Part shown: in pieces, positions 35,001 to 43,281 of the stretch
How positions within the stretch are numbered: the first letter of the stretch is position 1
Layout: the number at the start of each line of letters is the position of its first letter
The notes under the pieces: generated by a model
The model's database searches: none
Told to the model about the DNA's origin: nothing
The model's input: the letters and a program-made list of their open reading frames with translations, nothing else
Source of the DNA: Verrucomicrobiaceae bacterium UBA1938
GTDB taxonomy: Bacteria > Verrucomicrobiota > Verrucomicrobiia > Verrucomicrobiales > Verrucomicrobiaceae
Direction of reading: 5' to 3'
Length of the DNA stretch: 64,000 bases
Assembly (NCBI GenBank): GCA_002336895.1
Contig: DDFC01000032.1
Location: 62,001-126,000 of the forward strand
Translations under genes and position numbers: made by a program

Positions 35001-35633
35001 ATGGCGGCCTACCTCATCCAGTCCGGCGACACCCCGTTCGGCATCGCCCGCAAATTCGGCATGAGCTTTGACCGTTTCAAGGCCCTAAACCCGGGTCTGT
35101 GCGACACCAATAACAACTGCCGCGTCCTCTTTCCCGGCCAGGTGCTCCAGGTCGACGCCGCAGGGGGCGCCTCCCCGGCCACGCCCTCCCAGCCTTCCGC
35201 CGGCTTTGTGCCACAGGCCCCTCCCTGGATGGAGTCTGCCCTGCGCGAGCAGGGGGTGGCCGAATGGAACCCTGGGGACAACCCACGCATCATCGAATAT
35301 CTCGCCAGCGTCGGTGTGCGCGGCGGGGATGAGACAAGCTGGTGCGCTGCCTTTGTGAACTGGAACCTGCTGAATTCAGGCTTCCCCGGGTTCCACACCG
35401 GCCTCGCCGGGCAATGGATCAACTACGGCCGCCCCGTGGCACCCACATACGGCTGCATCGTGGTCATGCAGCCTCTCAGCGCAGGAGCCAGCGGCCACGT
35501 GGGTTTTCTCCATGCGATGGATCAGACCAATGTGTGGCTGCTCAGTGGGAACAGCGCCAACCGCGTGCGCATCTCCGCCTACTCCCGGGGCAAACTGGCG
35601 GCAGGGCAGTGCTTCCGGTGGCCTCCCGTCTGA
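35001..35633 (+). CDS. LysM plus TIGR02594-type NlpC/P60-like hydrolase
   Basis: 210 residues. An N-terminal LysM domain (about 3-52, 'YLIQSGDTPFGIARKFGMSFDRFKALNPGL...LFPGQVLQV'), a Pro/Ser linker, and a C-terminal cysteine-peptidase fold resembling TIGR02594/CHAP with Cys115 in 'SWCAAFVNW' and His166 in 'SGHVGFL'. It is probably a peptidoglycan peptidase or a phage-type hydrolase; no signal peptide is seen, so export may rely on another route or it may act only after lysis. Its stop directly abuts the convergent AmgK-like gene. Confidence 0.85.
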   Translation: MAAYLIQSGDTPFGIARKFGMSFDRFKALNPGLCDTNNNCRVLFPGQVLQVDAAGGASPATPSQPSAGFVPQAPPWMESALREQGVAEWNPGDNPRIIEYLASVGVRGGDETSWCAAFVNWNLLNSGFPGFHTGLAGQWINYGRPVAPTYGCIVVMQPLSAGASGHVGFLHAMDQTNVWLLSGNSANRVRISAYSRGKLAAGQCFRWPPV

Positions 35634-36623
35634 TCACAGTCCGCCGACAAACAGCGCACGCAGCTCGTGCAGCCCATGCCCTTCGGAGCAGACGTCGGTC
35701 AGATTGGCCACGGCGGCGGGGATGTGCTGCTCGTAGTGCGGCTTGCCGAGGTTGCGGCTGAGATTGGCATAGGCCCCCAGCGCCTGCATGAGCCTCTGTG
35801 CGGCGCAGAGGTAGAAGACCTCCCTCACCTCCTGCAGCTTCAGCCCGCGATGCTCCGCGTAGTAGCGCAGTAGTTCAGCACGCTCCGTCCGAGTGAGGTT
35901 CACATAGGGGTCGTAAAGCAGCGAGGCCAGGTCGTATTCCGCCAGCCCGAGGCGCAGCCCCTGGTAGTCCACCAGCCAGGCGTCCTCTCCACGGATGAGC
36001 ACATTCTGACTCTGGAAGTCCCGGTGCACCAGGCAGCGTGGCATGCGGGCCAGACGGCGGCGCAGTTGCTTGAGCGCATCATGCGCGGCATTGAATTCCG
36101 ACCCATTGACCTCCCAGCCCAGATAGCCGCCCACAAAGTGATCCAGAAAGTAGTTCTGCTCCCACTCGTAGAGCGCCTCGTCAAAGCCCGGCTCCAGCTC
36201 GTTCAGGTCCCCCGCAGCCAGCTGCTTTTCACCCACCTGGTGAAATTTGGCCGCCTCTCGCAGGGTCGCTTGATAAAGCGGGTAGCGCTTCTCCCACGGT
36301 TGGTTGTCCTGCGACTGGAGATCGACCCGGCCCAGATCCTCCAGCCAGACGCACAGGCGCTGCTCATCAAAGGCGTAAATCTCCGGCACGTTGGCGCCGA
36401 TCTTCCTCAGCCGGTGCGTGGCAGGTACAAACTTGGGATTATCCCGCCGCGCCAGGGTGTACACCATGAGAATCATGGGTGCCCGCTCCGCCTGCCACTT
36501 GAGACGGTAGAAATGGCGGTCTGAGGCTCCTTTGAGAATCACCTCCACCTCACACGGCGTGGCTTTCAGCTCAGGAAAGTGTTCGCGGGTGAAAATGAGC
36601 AGGGCCTCGTGTTCGGGGAGCAT
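35634..36623 (-). CDS. AmgK-like amino-sugar kinase (aminoglycoside phosphotransferase fold)
   Basis: 329 residues from ATG 36623. APH-fold kinase with catalytic loop 'CLVHRDFQSQNVLI' (His-x-Asp-x4-Asn) and the 'DYQGLRLGLAEYDLASLL' metal site. In Pseudomonas and other bacteria AmgK phosphorylates MurNAc and GlcNAc during cell-wall recycling, and its gene is commonly next to murU; here the neighbouring gene upstream on the same strand is a nucleotidyltransferase, which supports the assignment. Earlier in-frame starts up to 36725 overlap the nucleotidyltransferase gene. Biochemical substrate unproven here. Confidence 0.8.
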   Translation of the reverse strand: MLPEHEALLIFTREHFPELKATPCEVEVILKGASDRHFYRLKWQAERAPMILMVYTLARRDNPKFVPATHRLRKIGANVPEIYAFDEQRLCVWLEDLGRVDLQSQDNQPWEKRYPLYQATLREAAKFHQVGEKQLAAGDLNELEPGFDEALYEWEQNYFLDHFVGGYLGWEVNGSEFNAAHDALKQLRRRLARMPRCLVHRDFQSQNVLIRGEDAWLVDYQGLRLGLAEYDLASLLYDPYVNLTRTERAELLRYYAEHRGLKLQEVREVFYLCAAQRLMQALGAYANLSRNLGKPHYEQHIPAAVANLTDVCSEGHGLHELRALFVGGL

Positions 36624-36684
36624 GGTGGGTAAACAGGGAATGACGGATGCGAACGGCCGAATGTCCAACGCAAAGCTCAATGAC

Positions 36685-37614
36685 TTAAAAATCAACATCT
36701 TCAGCCCGTCCGGCCGCTGTGACACCGCTGCGGACGATGCAGCGCTTCAGCTCCGCACCCGCCAGCACCCGGCCACCAGGCCAGACGATGCAGTCTTCCA
36801 GCTGCGCACGAGCCTCAACCACCGCTCCGGCTCCCACGACATTGATGCCACGCAGCACCGCACCGGCCTCGATCTGTGCCCCCGGATCGATGGCGGGACC
36901 ATACATGCCATTCAGGGCTGAGTGCGCCGACAGGTACGCCGTGCGGCTGCCGAGATCCCACCAGCTGCCCTCATCCACCACCACAGCGCCGAGCTTTGCC
37001 CCAGAGCGGATCATGTTCAGAAAGATGGGGATGACAGACTCCACTTTGCCTGGGGTGATCCAGTCATGGATGGCCGGATCGCACGCGTAGATGCCGGTGA
37101 AGAGGTATTTCCCTTCGTCTCCGGTTCCCAGCTTGTTGCGAATGTCCGTGACGAGCCCCGTGGCGGGATCAAAGGCCACATGCAGAGAGGGGCCATGACT
37201 GCGCAGGATGAGGGTGACGAGATTCCCCTTAGTTCGGTGCTCGTCGATCAGCGGCTGCAGGGGCAGGTCGGTGAGGATGTCCCCGTTATACACGAGAAAG
37301 GGCTCGCTGCCCAGCAGGTCACGCACATTGGAGATGCCACCGGCGGTTTCCAGGCGCACGGGACTCTCATTACGGAACTGGATAGGCACCCCGCGATAGC
37401 CCTGACCGGGAAATGCCTGCCCGTAGGCTTCAGGGATGTGGTGCGTGTTGACCACCAGCTTGGAAACGCCTGCCGCGATCAGGTGATCGAAGGCATAGGT
37501 GATCAGCGGACGGTGAAACACCGGCACCAGCGGTTTCGGAAGCTGTTCCGTCAAAGGTCTCAGTCTCTCGCCAATGCCTGCGCCCAATACAAATGCCTGT
37601 TTCACGCGCGGCAT
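36685..37614 (-). CDS. MurU-like sugar-1-phosphate nucleotidyltransferase with hexapeptide tail
   Basis: 309 residues. NTP-transferase domain (about 1-230): 'AFVLGAGIGERLRPLTEQLPKPLVPV' contains the signature of the family, and 'FLVYNGDILTDLPLQPLI' the metal site; 'DEGSWWDLGSRTAYLSAHS' matches the W-x-D-x-G region. The C-terminal 70 residues form left-handed beta-helix hexapeptide repeats ('GAQIEAGAVLRGINVVGAGAVVEARAQLEDCIVW'). Typical MurU is about 225 residues and lacks these repeats. Together with the kinase downstream it suggests MurNAc-1-P uridylylation, but it could also be GDP-mannose or GlcNAc-1-P specific. Confidence 0.8.
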   Translation of the reverse strand: MPRVKQAFVLGAGIGERLRPLTEQLPKPLVPVFHRPLITYAFDHLIAAGVSKLVVNTHHIPEAYGQAFPGQGYRGVPIQFRNESPVRLETAGGISNVRDLLGSEPFLVYNGDILTDLPLQPLIDEHRTKGNLVTLILRSHGPSLHVAFDPATGLVTDIRNKLGTGDEGKYLFTGIYACDPAIHDWITPGKVESVIPIFLNMIRSGAKLGAVVVDEGSWWDLGSRTAYLSAHSALNGMYGPAIDPGAQIEAGAVLRGINVVGAGAVVEARAQLEDCIVWPGGRVLAGAELKRCIVRSGVTAAGRAEDVDF

Positions 37615-37665
37615 TTACGCGGACACGGAGGCGGCGCAAACGGAAGTTGGTATGTGAAAGAAGCC

Positions 37666-38406
37666 TCAGGCCTCCTTTTTCTTTCTCAGCCAGGCAATGA
37701 GCGCCACGATGCCCGCCACCGAAATCAGAGTCGCCAGCGTGCCGGTGCCTTTGGAGCCAGTGCCGCATAGAGCGCACATGGTATCAGGCGCACCTGCTGT
37801 GATGGCCGCAGCGTCCACAGACTCAGCGGTGATCGGCGGCGGGGCCTTGGTGCGAGGGGTGAAAGTTTTCAGGTCCAGCACATAGCTCGTCTCCCCTGGA
37901 AAGAGGATCTGGAAGCGCTCCACCTTTTTTCCGAGGGCGGTGTTGTGATACAGCACACTGAGAGTGCCCGCAGGCAGGGCCTTGATGGAGTAACCTGTGG
38001 TCCCCTCAGGCAGCTTGGTGCGCCAGGTGCCCGTGAGCATGACCGGGTCTTCCGGCTGCTTGAGCGGCGCATTTTCAGCAGCGGTAAACTCCCACACGAG
38101 CTCAGGCTTCAGCTCTGCGACGGGATCCAGCACCACCTCCACCACCCGTTGCACATACTCGCGGGCCTTGGTCTTGAGCTTTTCCTGCTGCTCCGCCGGG
38201 GTGACTCCCAGATCGGCATGGGTCAGGTAGGGGGCCACATTGGGGTCCGGCTCAAAACTGCGAGGGTCGATTTCGATCTGCAGGAGATACTCCCCTCCCC
38301 GCTCAAAATTTGACCTCACCGCCACGTCCGGCAGAGGGTGCGCCATGCCGAAGGGCGCAAACGCCAGGACGGCAAGCAGGCAGAGGCTGGAGGCGGTGAT
38401 TTTCAT
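37666..38406 (-). CDS. Hypothetical exported protein with C-terminal membrane anchor
   Basis: 246 residues. Signal peptide (about 1-22), then about 190 residues of beta-rich domain with 'HPLPDVAVRSNFERGGEYLLQIEIDPRSFEP', followed by a short 'CALCGTGSKG' segment and a C-terminal helix (about 220-240) ending in 'LRKKKEA'. The tail of helix plus basic cluster resembles a cell-surface sorting or membrane retention signal. The 'MAHPLPDVAV' start resembles periplasmic proteins linked to metal or HupE-type transporters. No clear family. Sits 51 bases from the nucleotidyltransferase gene on the same strand. Confidence 0.6.
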   Translation of the reverse strand: MKITASSLCLLAVLAFAPFGMAHPLPDVAVRSNFERGGEYLLQIEIDPRSFEPDPNVAPYLTHADLGVTPAEQQEKLKTKAREYVQRVVEVVLDPVAELKPELVWEFTAAENAPLKQPEDPVMLTGTWRTKLPEGTTGYSIKALPAGTLSVLYHNTALGKKVERFQILFPGETSYVLDLKTFTPRTKAPPPITAESVDAAAITAGAPDTMCALCGTGSKGTGTLATLISVAGIVALIAWLRKKKEA

Positions 38407-38558
38407 CCGGCCAGCGTGGCACGCTCGGAGCCCTGTGACGACCTTTTTTCAAATATCCCACATTTTTTTGATTGTCAGGGGGGCTGGCTCTCGTTTTGAA
38501 TGGGTGCAAATCCGCCTGGTCACTTCCCCTGACGGAAAGCTTACCACCTCAACTCAAC

Positions 38559-38813
38559 ATGAAATCCATCCTCACCACCCTCGCCGTCCTTGGCCTCTCC
38601 GTGTCCGCTTTCGCTGGCTGCGGCAAAACCGAAACCACCAGCGGCAAGCTCAAGTCCGTTGACGCTGACTCCAAGTCCATCGTGATCGAAGCTGGTGGCA
38701 AAGACGTCAAGCTGACCCTGACCGCCGCCGTCTCCGGCGCTGACAAGCTCGTCGGCAAGAAGGTGACTGCCGTCAGCTCCCACAAGAAAGTGGAATCCCT
38801 CAAGGAAGGCTGA
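38559..38813 (+). CDS. Tiny exported protein, possible lipoprotein
   Basis: 84 residues. Signal peptide 'MKSILTTLAVLGLSVSAFAG' followed by Cys ('AFAGC'), which resembles a lipobox imperfectly (Phe at -3). The mature 60 residues ('KTETTSGKLKSVDADSKSIVIEAGGKDVKLTLTAAVSGADKLVGKKVTAV') look like a single small beta domain. Function unknown. ATG 38559 chosen; the open frame upstream is non-coding. It has its own terminator at 38845 and probably its own promoter in the divergent gap 38407-38558. Confidence 0.7.
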   Translation: MKSILTTLAVLGLSVSAFAGCGKTETTSGKLKSVDADSKSIVIEAGGKDVKLTLTAAVSGADKLVGKKVTAVSSHKKVESLKEG

Positions 38814-38844
38814 TCCTATTTTGCGGTGATCTAATCACCCTTTG

Positions 38845-38874
38845 AGCCCGGAAGCATGCCTTCCGGGCTTTTTT
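38845..38874 (+). terminator. Intrinsic terminator of the 84-residue protein gene
   Basis: Stem AGCCCGGAAG (38845-38854) with CTTCCGGGCT (38860-38869) and a five-base loop, followed by TTTTT. A nearly identical terminator occurs 370 bases further on. Confidence 0.85.
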
Positions 38875-39015
38875 ATGCCTATAAAGCATCGGCCAGATAC
38901 GAAATCGCATTTATTCTTGAGATTGCCTGAAATAACTCGTTTGTTTGTGCCTCTTAATCGGCTGAGCACGGGCCACCCGGCCTCTGCCAGCCACAGACAC
39001 CAACACCACCACATC

Positions 39016-39195
39016 ATGAAATCGCTTCTCACCCTCGCCCTCGTGTCCTCCAGCCTGCTGCTGAGCAACTGCTCCAACGGCCACTGCATCTTCGCCAAGA
39101 AGAAGGAAACCTGCACCTCCTGCTGCAGCGCCCCCGCTGCCAAGAAGACCACGGCCCACGCCGCCTGCTGCGCCACCCCTGCCAAGAAAAAGTAA
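39016..39195 (+). CDS. Tiny Cys-rich lipoprotein
   Basis: 59 residues. Signal peptide with lipobox 'LLSNC', then a Cys-rich, Lys/Ala-rich mature part with CTSCC and AACCA pairs. No known family; repeated Cys pairs could bind metal or form disulfides. ATG 39016 chosen; its upstream reading frame is non-coding. It starts like the 84-residue gene (MKS-[IL]-LT) and likewise has its own terminator. Confidence 0.65.
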   Translation: MKSLLTLALVSSSLLLSNCSNGHCIFAKKKETCTSCCSAPAAKKTTAHAACCATPAKKK

Positions 39196-39217
39196 TTTCC
39201 GGCAGATCGGATCTCAA

Positions 39218-39247
39218 AGCCCGGAGGCGTCCCCTCCGGGCTTTTTT
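39218..39247 (+). terminator. Intrinsic terminator of the Cys-rich lipoprotein gene
   Basis: Stem AGCCCGGAGG (39218-39227) with CCTCCGGGCT (39233-39242), followed by TTTTTT. Almost the same stem as the terminator at 38845. Confidence 0.85.
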
Positions 39248-39302
39248 GTGGCTTCATCATGCGGATCTTGCCCGCCACTGAGCCTCCCTTGGCGTCGATC
39301 AT

Positions 39303-39331
39303 TTAAACATGCACGCCAGGTGCAAGTTTAA
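39303..39331. promoter_or_regulatory. Dyad operator candidate upstream of the Rrf2-type gene
   Basis: TTAAACATGCA (39303-39313), seven-base spacer, TGCAAGTTTAA (39321-39331): the arms match at 10 of 11 positions in inverted orientation. It ends 24 bases before the ATG at 39356, where a promoter or autoregulatory site of an NsrR-type regulator would be expected. Confidence 0.6.
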
Positions 39332-39355
39332 GCAAACACCCTCGTAAATCGAGGC

Positions 39356-39796
39356 ATGCGACTCAGCCTTTTCTCCGACTACTCCCTGCGCGTGCTCATG
39401 TTTGCGGCACTCAAAGGGGAGGCATTTTCCCTCAGCGAGGTGGCGGAGGCCTACAGCATCTCACGCCACCATCTCGTCAAAGTGGTGAATTACCTGGCCA
39501 AGCTGGGTTACTTGGAAACCCGACGCGGCAGAGGCGGCGGCATCTCTCTCGGCATGCCAGCTGAGGAAATCCGCATCGGCATGGTGGTGCGCCGCACGGA
39601 GGATTCGCCCATCATTGTCGAGTGCTTCGATCCGCAGCACAATACCTGCCCAATCAATGGCTCCTGCAGGCTCAAGGGGGCTCTGGCCCAGGCCGTAAGC
39701 GCTTTCTACGAAACCCTCGACCGCCACACCCTGCGCGACCTCGTCGCTGGCACCGCTGGAATGGGCATGAAAAAACAGCTGCTGCCCCAGGAATGA
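39356..39796 (+). CDS. Rrf2 family (NsrR-like) transcriptional regulator
   Basis: 146 residues. N-terminal winged helix ('MRLSLFSDYSLRVLMFAAL', 'SISRHHLVKVVNYLAKLGYLETRRGRGGG') and three conserved cysteines, Cys90, Cys98 and Cys104 (C-x7-C-x5-C), that in NsrR bind an Fe-S cluster reacting with nitric oxide. The 'NGSCRLKGALAQAVSAFYETLD' helix is typical. Acts as repressor or sensor of NO or redox stress (family knowledge). Its stop overlaps the next gene's start codon (ATGA), so the two are translationally coupled. Confidence 0.85.
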   Translation: MRLSLFSDYSLRVLMFAALKGEAFSLSEVAEAYSISRHHLVKVVNYLAKLGYLETRRGRGGGISLGMPAEEIRIGMVVRRTEDSPIIVECFDPQHNTCPINGSCRLKGALAQAVSAFYETLDRHTLRDLVAGTAGMGMKKQLLPQE

Positions 39797-41163
39797 CAAA
39801 CCCACATCTTCCAGTCATGAGCCCCGCACTCTCCCACACCTTGACTCCGCGCTCCTTCCTGCTGCGTTTGAGCTTGGCCATCTTTCTCTCGTCCCCGCTC
39901 CTCCACGCCGAGGACGAGTATGAAAACGCCCCCATCCGCTACTCCGAGACCGAGCCCAATGACGCCGCCCAGCGCCTCGAACGCCTGATGGCTGCGGGCA
40001 AGGTCAAGATCGACCGCACGGATGCTTGGACCGTTCTGCGAGATGTGATGAAGCAGTTCGACATCCCTCAGGAATCCCAGGTCATGGTCTTCTCCAAGAC
40101 CAGCAAGCAGAATGACCGAATCAGTCCGCAGACGCCTCGCGTGGTGTATTTCGGCGACAACGCCTACGTCGGCTACTGCCTCGGCGGCAGCATCGAAGTG
40201 GCCACGGTGGACCCCAAGCTCGGCCCAGTATTCTACCTTCTCGACCCAAGCGAAGAGCCCTCCAAGCCTCTCCAGTTTCAGCGGGACAACAGCTGCCTGA
40301 GCTGCCACGGCGGCCCCTTCTCCCCGGGCGTTCCCGGCGTCATCGTGCGCTCCGTCTACCCTGGGCCTGAGGGCCACCCCATCATGAGCCAGGGCAGCAC
40401 CGTGGTGGACACGACCACTCCCTTCAGCGACCGCTGGGGCGGTTGGTACGTCACCGGCAGACACGGCAGCATCCTGCACCGGGGCAACGTCACCGCCACG
40501 GAGAAGAACGACCAGACCATCAATATCAATTTCAAAGCCGGAGCGAACATCGCCAACCTCGGCAAGTTTTTCGACACCAGCCCCTACAAGCGCAAGCAGA
40601 GCGACATCGTGGCGCTCATGGTGCTGGAGCATCAGACTAGCGTGCAGAACATCCTGACCAAGGCCAATCACACCTCCCTGCGCGCCATGCACATGCAGAC
40701 CAGCCTGCAGAAAGAGCTGGGCGAAACTGTGACCACCGAACCCACCGGAAGCGCACGCCGCATCATCGACCACAGTGCTGAGGATGTGGTGGAGGCGCTG
40801 CTCTTCAAAGACGAGGCCGCCCTGCCCGAAGGCGGCATTGAGGGAGATCCCGCCTTCCAGACCGCCTTCACCAAAAACGCCCCGCAGAGCAGCGACGGCC
40901 GCAGCCTCAAGGATTTCCAGCTCCTGCACCGCCTCTTCAAATACCGCTGCAGCTACATGGTCTATTCCCTCACCTTCCAGCACCTCACCGCCCCGCTGAA
41001 GCAGACCGTGCTTAACCGGCTGTGGACCATCCTCGACGGCAAGGATACCACCGGCCACTTCACCTACCTTTCCGACAAAGAACGCGGCCACATCCGCCGC
41101 ATCCTGGCCGAGACCCTGCCCGGTGCTCCGGCAGAGTGGAAGAAGGCGGTGGCGGCAAAGTGA
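39793..41163 (+). CDS. Exported mono-haem c-type protein, NsrR-coupled
   Basis: 456 residues from the ATG at 39793 that overlaps the regulator's stop; the ATG at 39817 is an alternative (449 residues). Signal peptide (about 20-42, 'LLRLSLAIFLSSPLLHAED') then one haem-binding motif CLSCH (residues 168-172) and conserved blocks 'GGWYVTGRHGSILHRGN' and 'ALMVLEHQTSVQNILTKANH'. Single-haem periplasmic proteins of this architecture recur in several phyla but have no assigned function that I know. Likely redox-active and regulated by NO or Fe-S status through the coupled regulator (inference). Confidence 0.75.
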   Translation: MTNPHLPVMSPALSHTLTPRSFLLRLSLAIFLSSPLLHAEDEYENAPIRYSETEPNDAAQRLERLMAAGKVKIDRTDAWTVLRDVMKQFDIPQESQVMVFSKTSKQNDRISPQTPRVVYFGDNAYVGYCLGGSIEVATVDPKLGPVFYLLDPSEEPSKPLQFQRDNSCLSCHGGPFSPGVPGVIVRSVYPGPEGHPIMSQGSTVVDTTTPFSDRWGGWYVTGRHGSILHRGNVTATEKNDQTININFKAGANIANLGKFFDTSPYKRKQSDIVALMVLEHQTSVQNILTKANHTSLRAMHMQTSLQKELGETVTTEPTGSARRIIDHSAEDVVEALLFKDEAALPEGGIEGDPAFQTAFTKNAPQSSDGRSLKDFQLLHRLFKYRCSYMVYSLTFQHLTAPLKQTVLNRLWTILDGKDTTGHFTYLSDKERGHIRRILAETLPGAPAEWKKAVAAK

Positions 41164-41221
41164 GCTATCTTACGGGTCTTGACGAAGGCTTGAAACAAAA
41201 CCCGTGTTCTCTCAGAATGCC

Positions 41222-42788
41222 GTGGTGAAAAGTCATCTTTTTCAGATTTTGCCCATGTTCTTGGGCGTTTTCCTCTGACCCAGCCCCCCCGCCGAGGCCG
41301 AAATGCTTCCTTCCAGATATTTGCGGGAGCTGGCCATTTCTTCAGATACCATCGTCATGGCAAAGCCGGTGAAAGAACACCCGCTGCCCGAAAAGGAACT
41401 ATCTGGCGTCCATGAGCATAAAAGCTCTTTTGTGGTGGAGGATGTCCTGAAGGGAGACGGCCACCTAAAGTCACAGGAGATCGAGGTGTATGACCGTGGT
41501 TTGTTTGTGCTGAGTTCGTCTTTCTTCGACAACGGCGTCACAGAAATCAAATCTGCCATGCTCTTTCTGAACCGCGAAAGGGACAACCGCTGGAACCTTG
41601 ATCACTTGTATGTGTGCACTCCCGATAATGTCGTCGTACGCCCGATGCAGCTCATTAATCCAGGCCCTTACGTGTTGAAGGAAAACCTGCAAATTTCGTG
41701 GTCCGAAGCGAAACGCCTCGTCCAAAACTTTCTCCCCCAAGTCGAGGCATTGAAAGCCCTGCGCAAGATCCCGGACGCAGCTGACCGCAACCGGCGGCTT
41801 TTTGCGTGGATCAGAGAGCATGAGGAGGAATTCGGTGAAGGCCCCTTCCTGCCGCGAGACTTCCGGCACTTGGAACCGCGCAAGGGCTGGGGAACACTGG
41901 AACACGAAATATTCCAATGGATTCTGGAGGGTGGCATTTCCGCCGACTCCTGGCTGGCCATGCAGCGGTGCGCAGACTTCAAACATTGGAAGAATCTAGA
42001 CTGGAAGCTCTCGGAGAATCCTTCGCATTTCAGTCATGCAGAGGGACGTGCTTTTCTTCTGGCAAAGCTTGTCGATGCAAATCAGCCACTGATCGCACGG
42101 CGAACAGCGTCTGCGGAACTTTCCATGGCCATCAACCCAGGCTGGGCGGCCAAGGAAAAAAGACTCCCGTCTTGGGCCGGTGACGCCCCAGGAACAGGAA
42201 GCCATCATTCGCGCGGTGCTGCCACTGGCGGGCCATGATGACACCCGCCTGAGGCATGGAGTGCTGGGGCTTTTGCTGGAGACCTCCGCGCCTTTCAACG
42301 AACACGGCTTCCCGCAGCTCAACAAGATGGCTTTCCCAATCATTATCTCGGCCATTCTCAAAGAAAGAAATCATGAGCTGCTCTCCAGCCTGCCTGAATC
42401 GCTGCATCATCTCATGGACGAGCCGGAATGGCAGGCAGTAACAGGCAACGGCGGACGGATCTGCGTGACACTCAACCCTCAAATAAACGAAGGTGTGCTT
42501 CGACTTTGGGCCTACTCCAGACACCTGCCCGAGGGTGTCACGCTACCTGTGGACTTGATCCTGGAACGCCTCGACGTGGACGACAAGGTCGTGGAAAGCT
42601 CGACACGCAAGGTCGGTCTGACGGGAAACAAGAAATGGGAAGGAGACGGGCATGGCTCCGTGATCATTGAAGATGTGCCAATCGACGACCTGACCGCAGG
42701 TCTCTGGAAAGTACGCCTCAAGGGTGTGAGCGCGGACGAGCACAAGCTGCCTTGGACCTCTTGGCACACATGCTTTCGTGTGAAATAA
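41222..42788 (+). pseudogene. Decayed or frameshifted exported HEAT-like protein gene
   Basis: Two open frames and an upstream stub read as one gene with two lesions. The first codons (GTG 41222 or 41225) start a signal peptide 'KSHLFQILPMFLGVFL', broken by an in-frame TGA at 41276-41278; 'PSPPAEAEMLPSRYLREL' continues in the same frame after it, to the main part 41303-42160. There an A6 run (42156-42161) shifts the frame; deleting one A joins 'NPGWAAKE' to 'KDSRLGPVTPQEQEAIIRA', which continues in the other frame to 42788. The N-terminal domain 'SSDTIVMAKPVKE...FVVEDVLKG' is a small beta domain and the rest is helical, HEAT-like. Alternative readings as two separate genes (41303-42238 and 42180-42788) are less likely because the tail of the first (PSWAGDAPGTGSHHSRGAATGGP) is abnormal. 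Confidence 0.7.
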
Positions 42789-42856
42789 ACTGCCGCTGAG
42801 CACCCTCTCGTGGTACCTCCAGTTGAAAACCCGTCTTCCATCTTCAAGCTCAAGTC

Positions 42857-43243
42857 ATGAAGCCAACCCTCGCCCTTCTCTTCTGCGCCCTTGCCCTGTG
42901 TCTCTCTGCCTGCGGAGAAAAGCAGCCACCGGTGGTGGACTTTGCCGACAAGGACATCGAGCTGCTCAATGACGGCAAGGAGGCGAACTACAAAGGCAAG
43001 CCCTACACCGGACTGGTGCGCAACAAGCACTCCAATGGCAAGACCGCCGGTGAATACCCCTACTCGGATGGCAAGATGAACGGAGTGATGAAGGAATGGT
43101 GGGAGAACGGCCAGCAGTCCGCCGAAACAAACTTTGACCACGGCCAGCGCCATGGCCTGAACCGCTACTGGGACATGAAGGGCAAACAGACCAAGGAACA
43201 GATCTACGACCACGACAAGTCCATCAGTGAAAAGCACCTCTGA
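42857..43243 (+). CDS. Lipoprotein with MORN-like repeats
   Basis: 128 residues. Signal peptide with lipobox 'LSAC' (Cys at about 19). The mature part contains MORN_2-type repeats: 'YKGKPYTGLVRNKHSNGKTAGEYPYSDGKMNGVMKEWWENGQQSAETNFDHGQRHGLNRYWD', with the G-x2-W-x2-NG pattern seen in toxin-antitoxin wing-type repeats. Such proteins are often outer-membrane lipoproteins of unknown role. It follows the pseudogene by 68 bases and precedes the TrkA-C gene. Confidence 0.75.
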   Translation: MKPTLALLFCALALCLSACGEKQPPVVDFADKDIELLNDGKEANYKGKPYTGLVRNKHSNGKTAGEYPYSDGKMNGVMKEWWENGQQSAETNFDHGQRHGLNRYWDMKGKQTKEQIYDHDKSISEKHL

Positions 43244-43281
43244 ACTTGGAACCTTAAACCTGAAACTTTAATCACAAGTTC

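Noticed and set aside
41303..42238. A separate intact 311-residue gene
   Set aside because: Its last 25 residues are Gly/Ser/Pro-rich and the next frame continues the conserved helical sequence from the same point, so a single frameshifted gene fits better.
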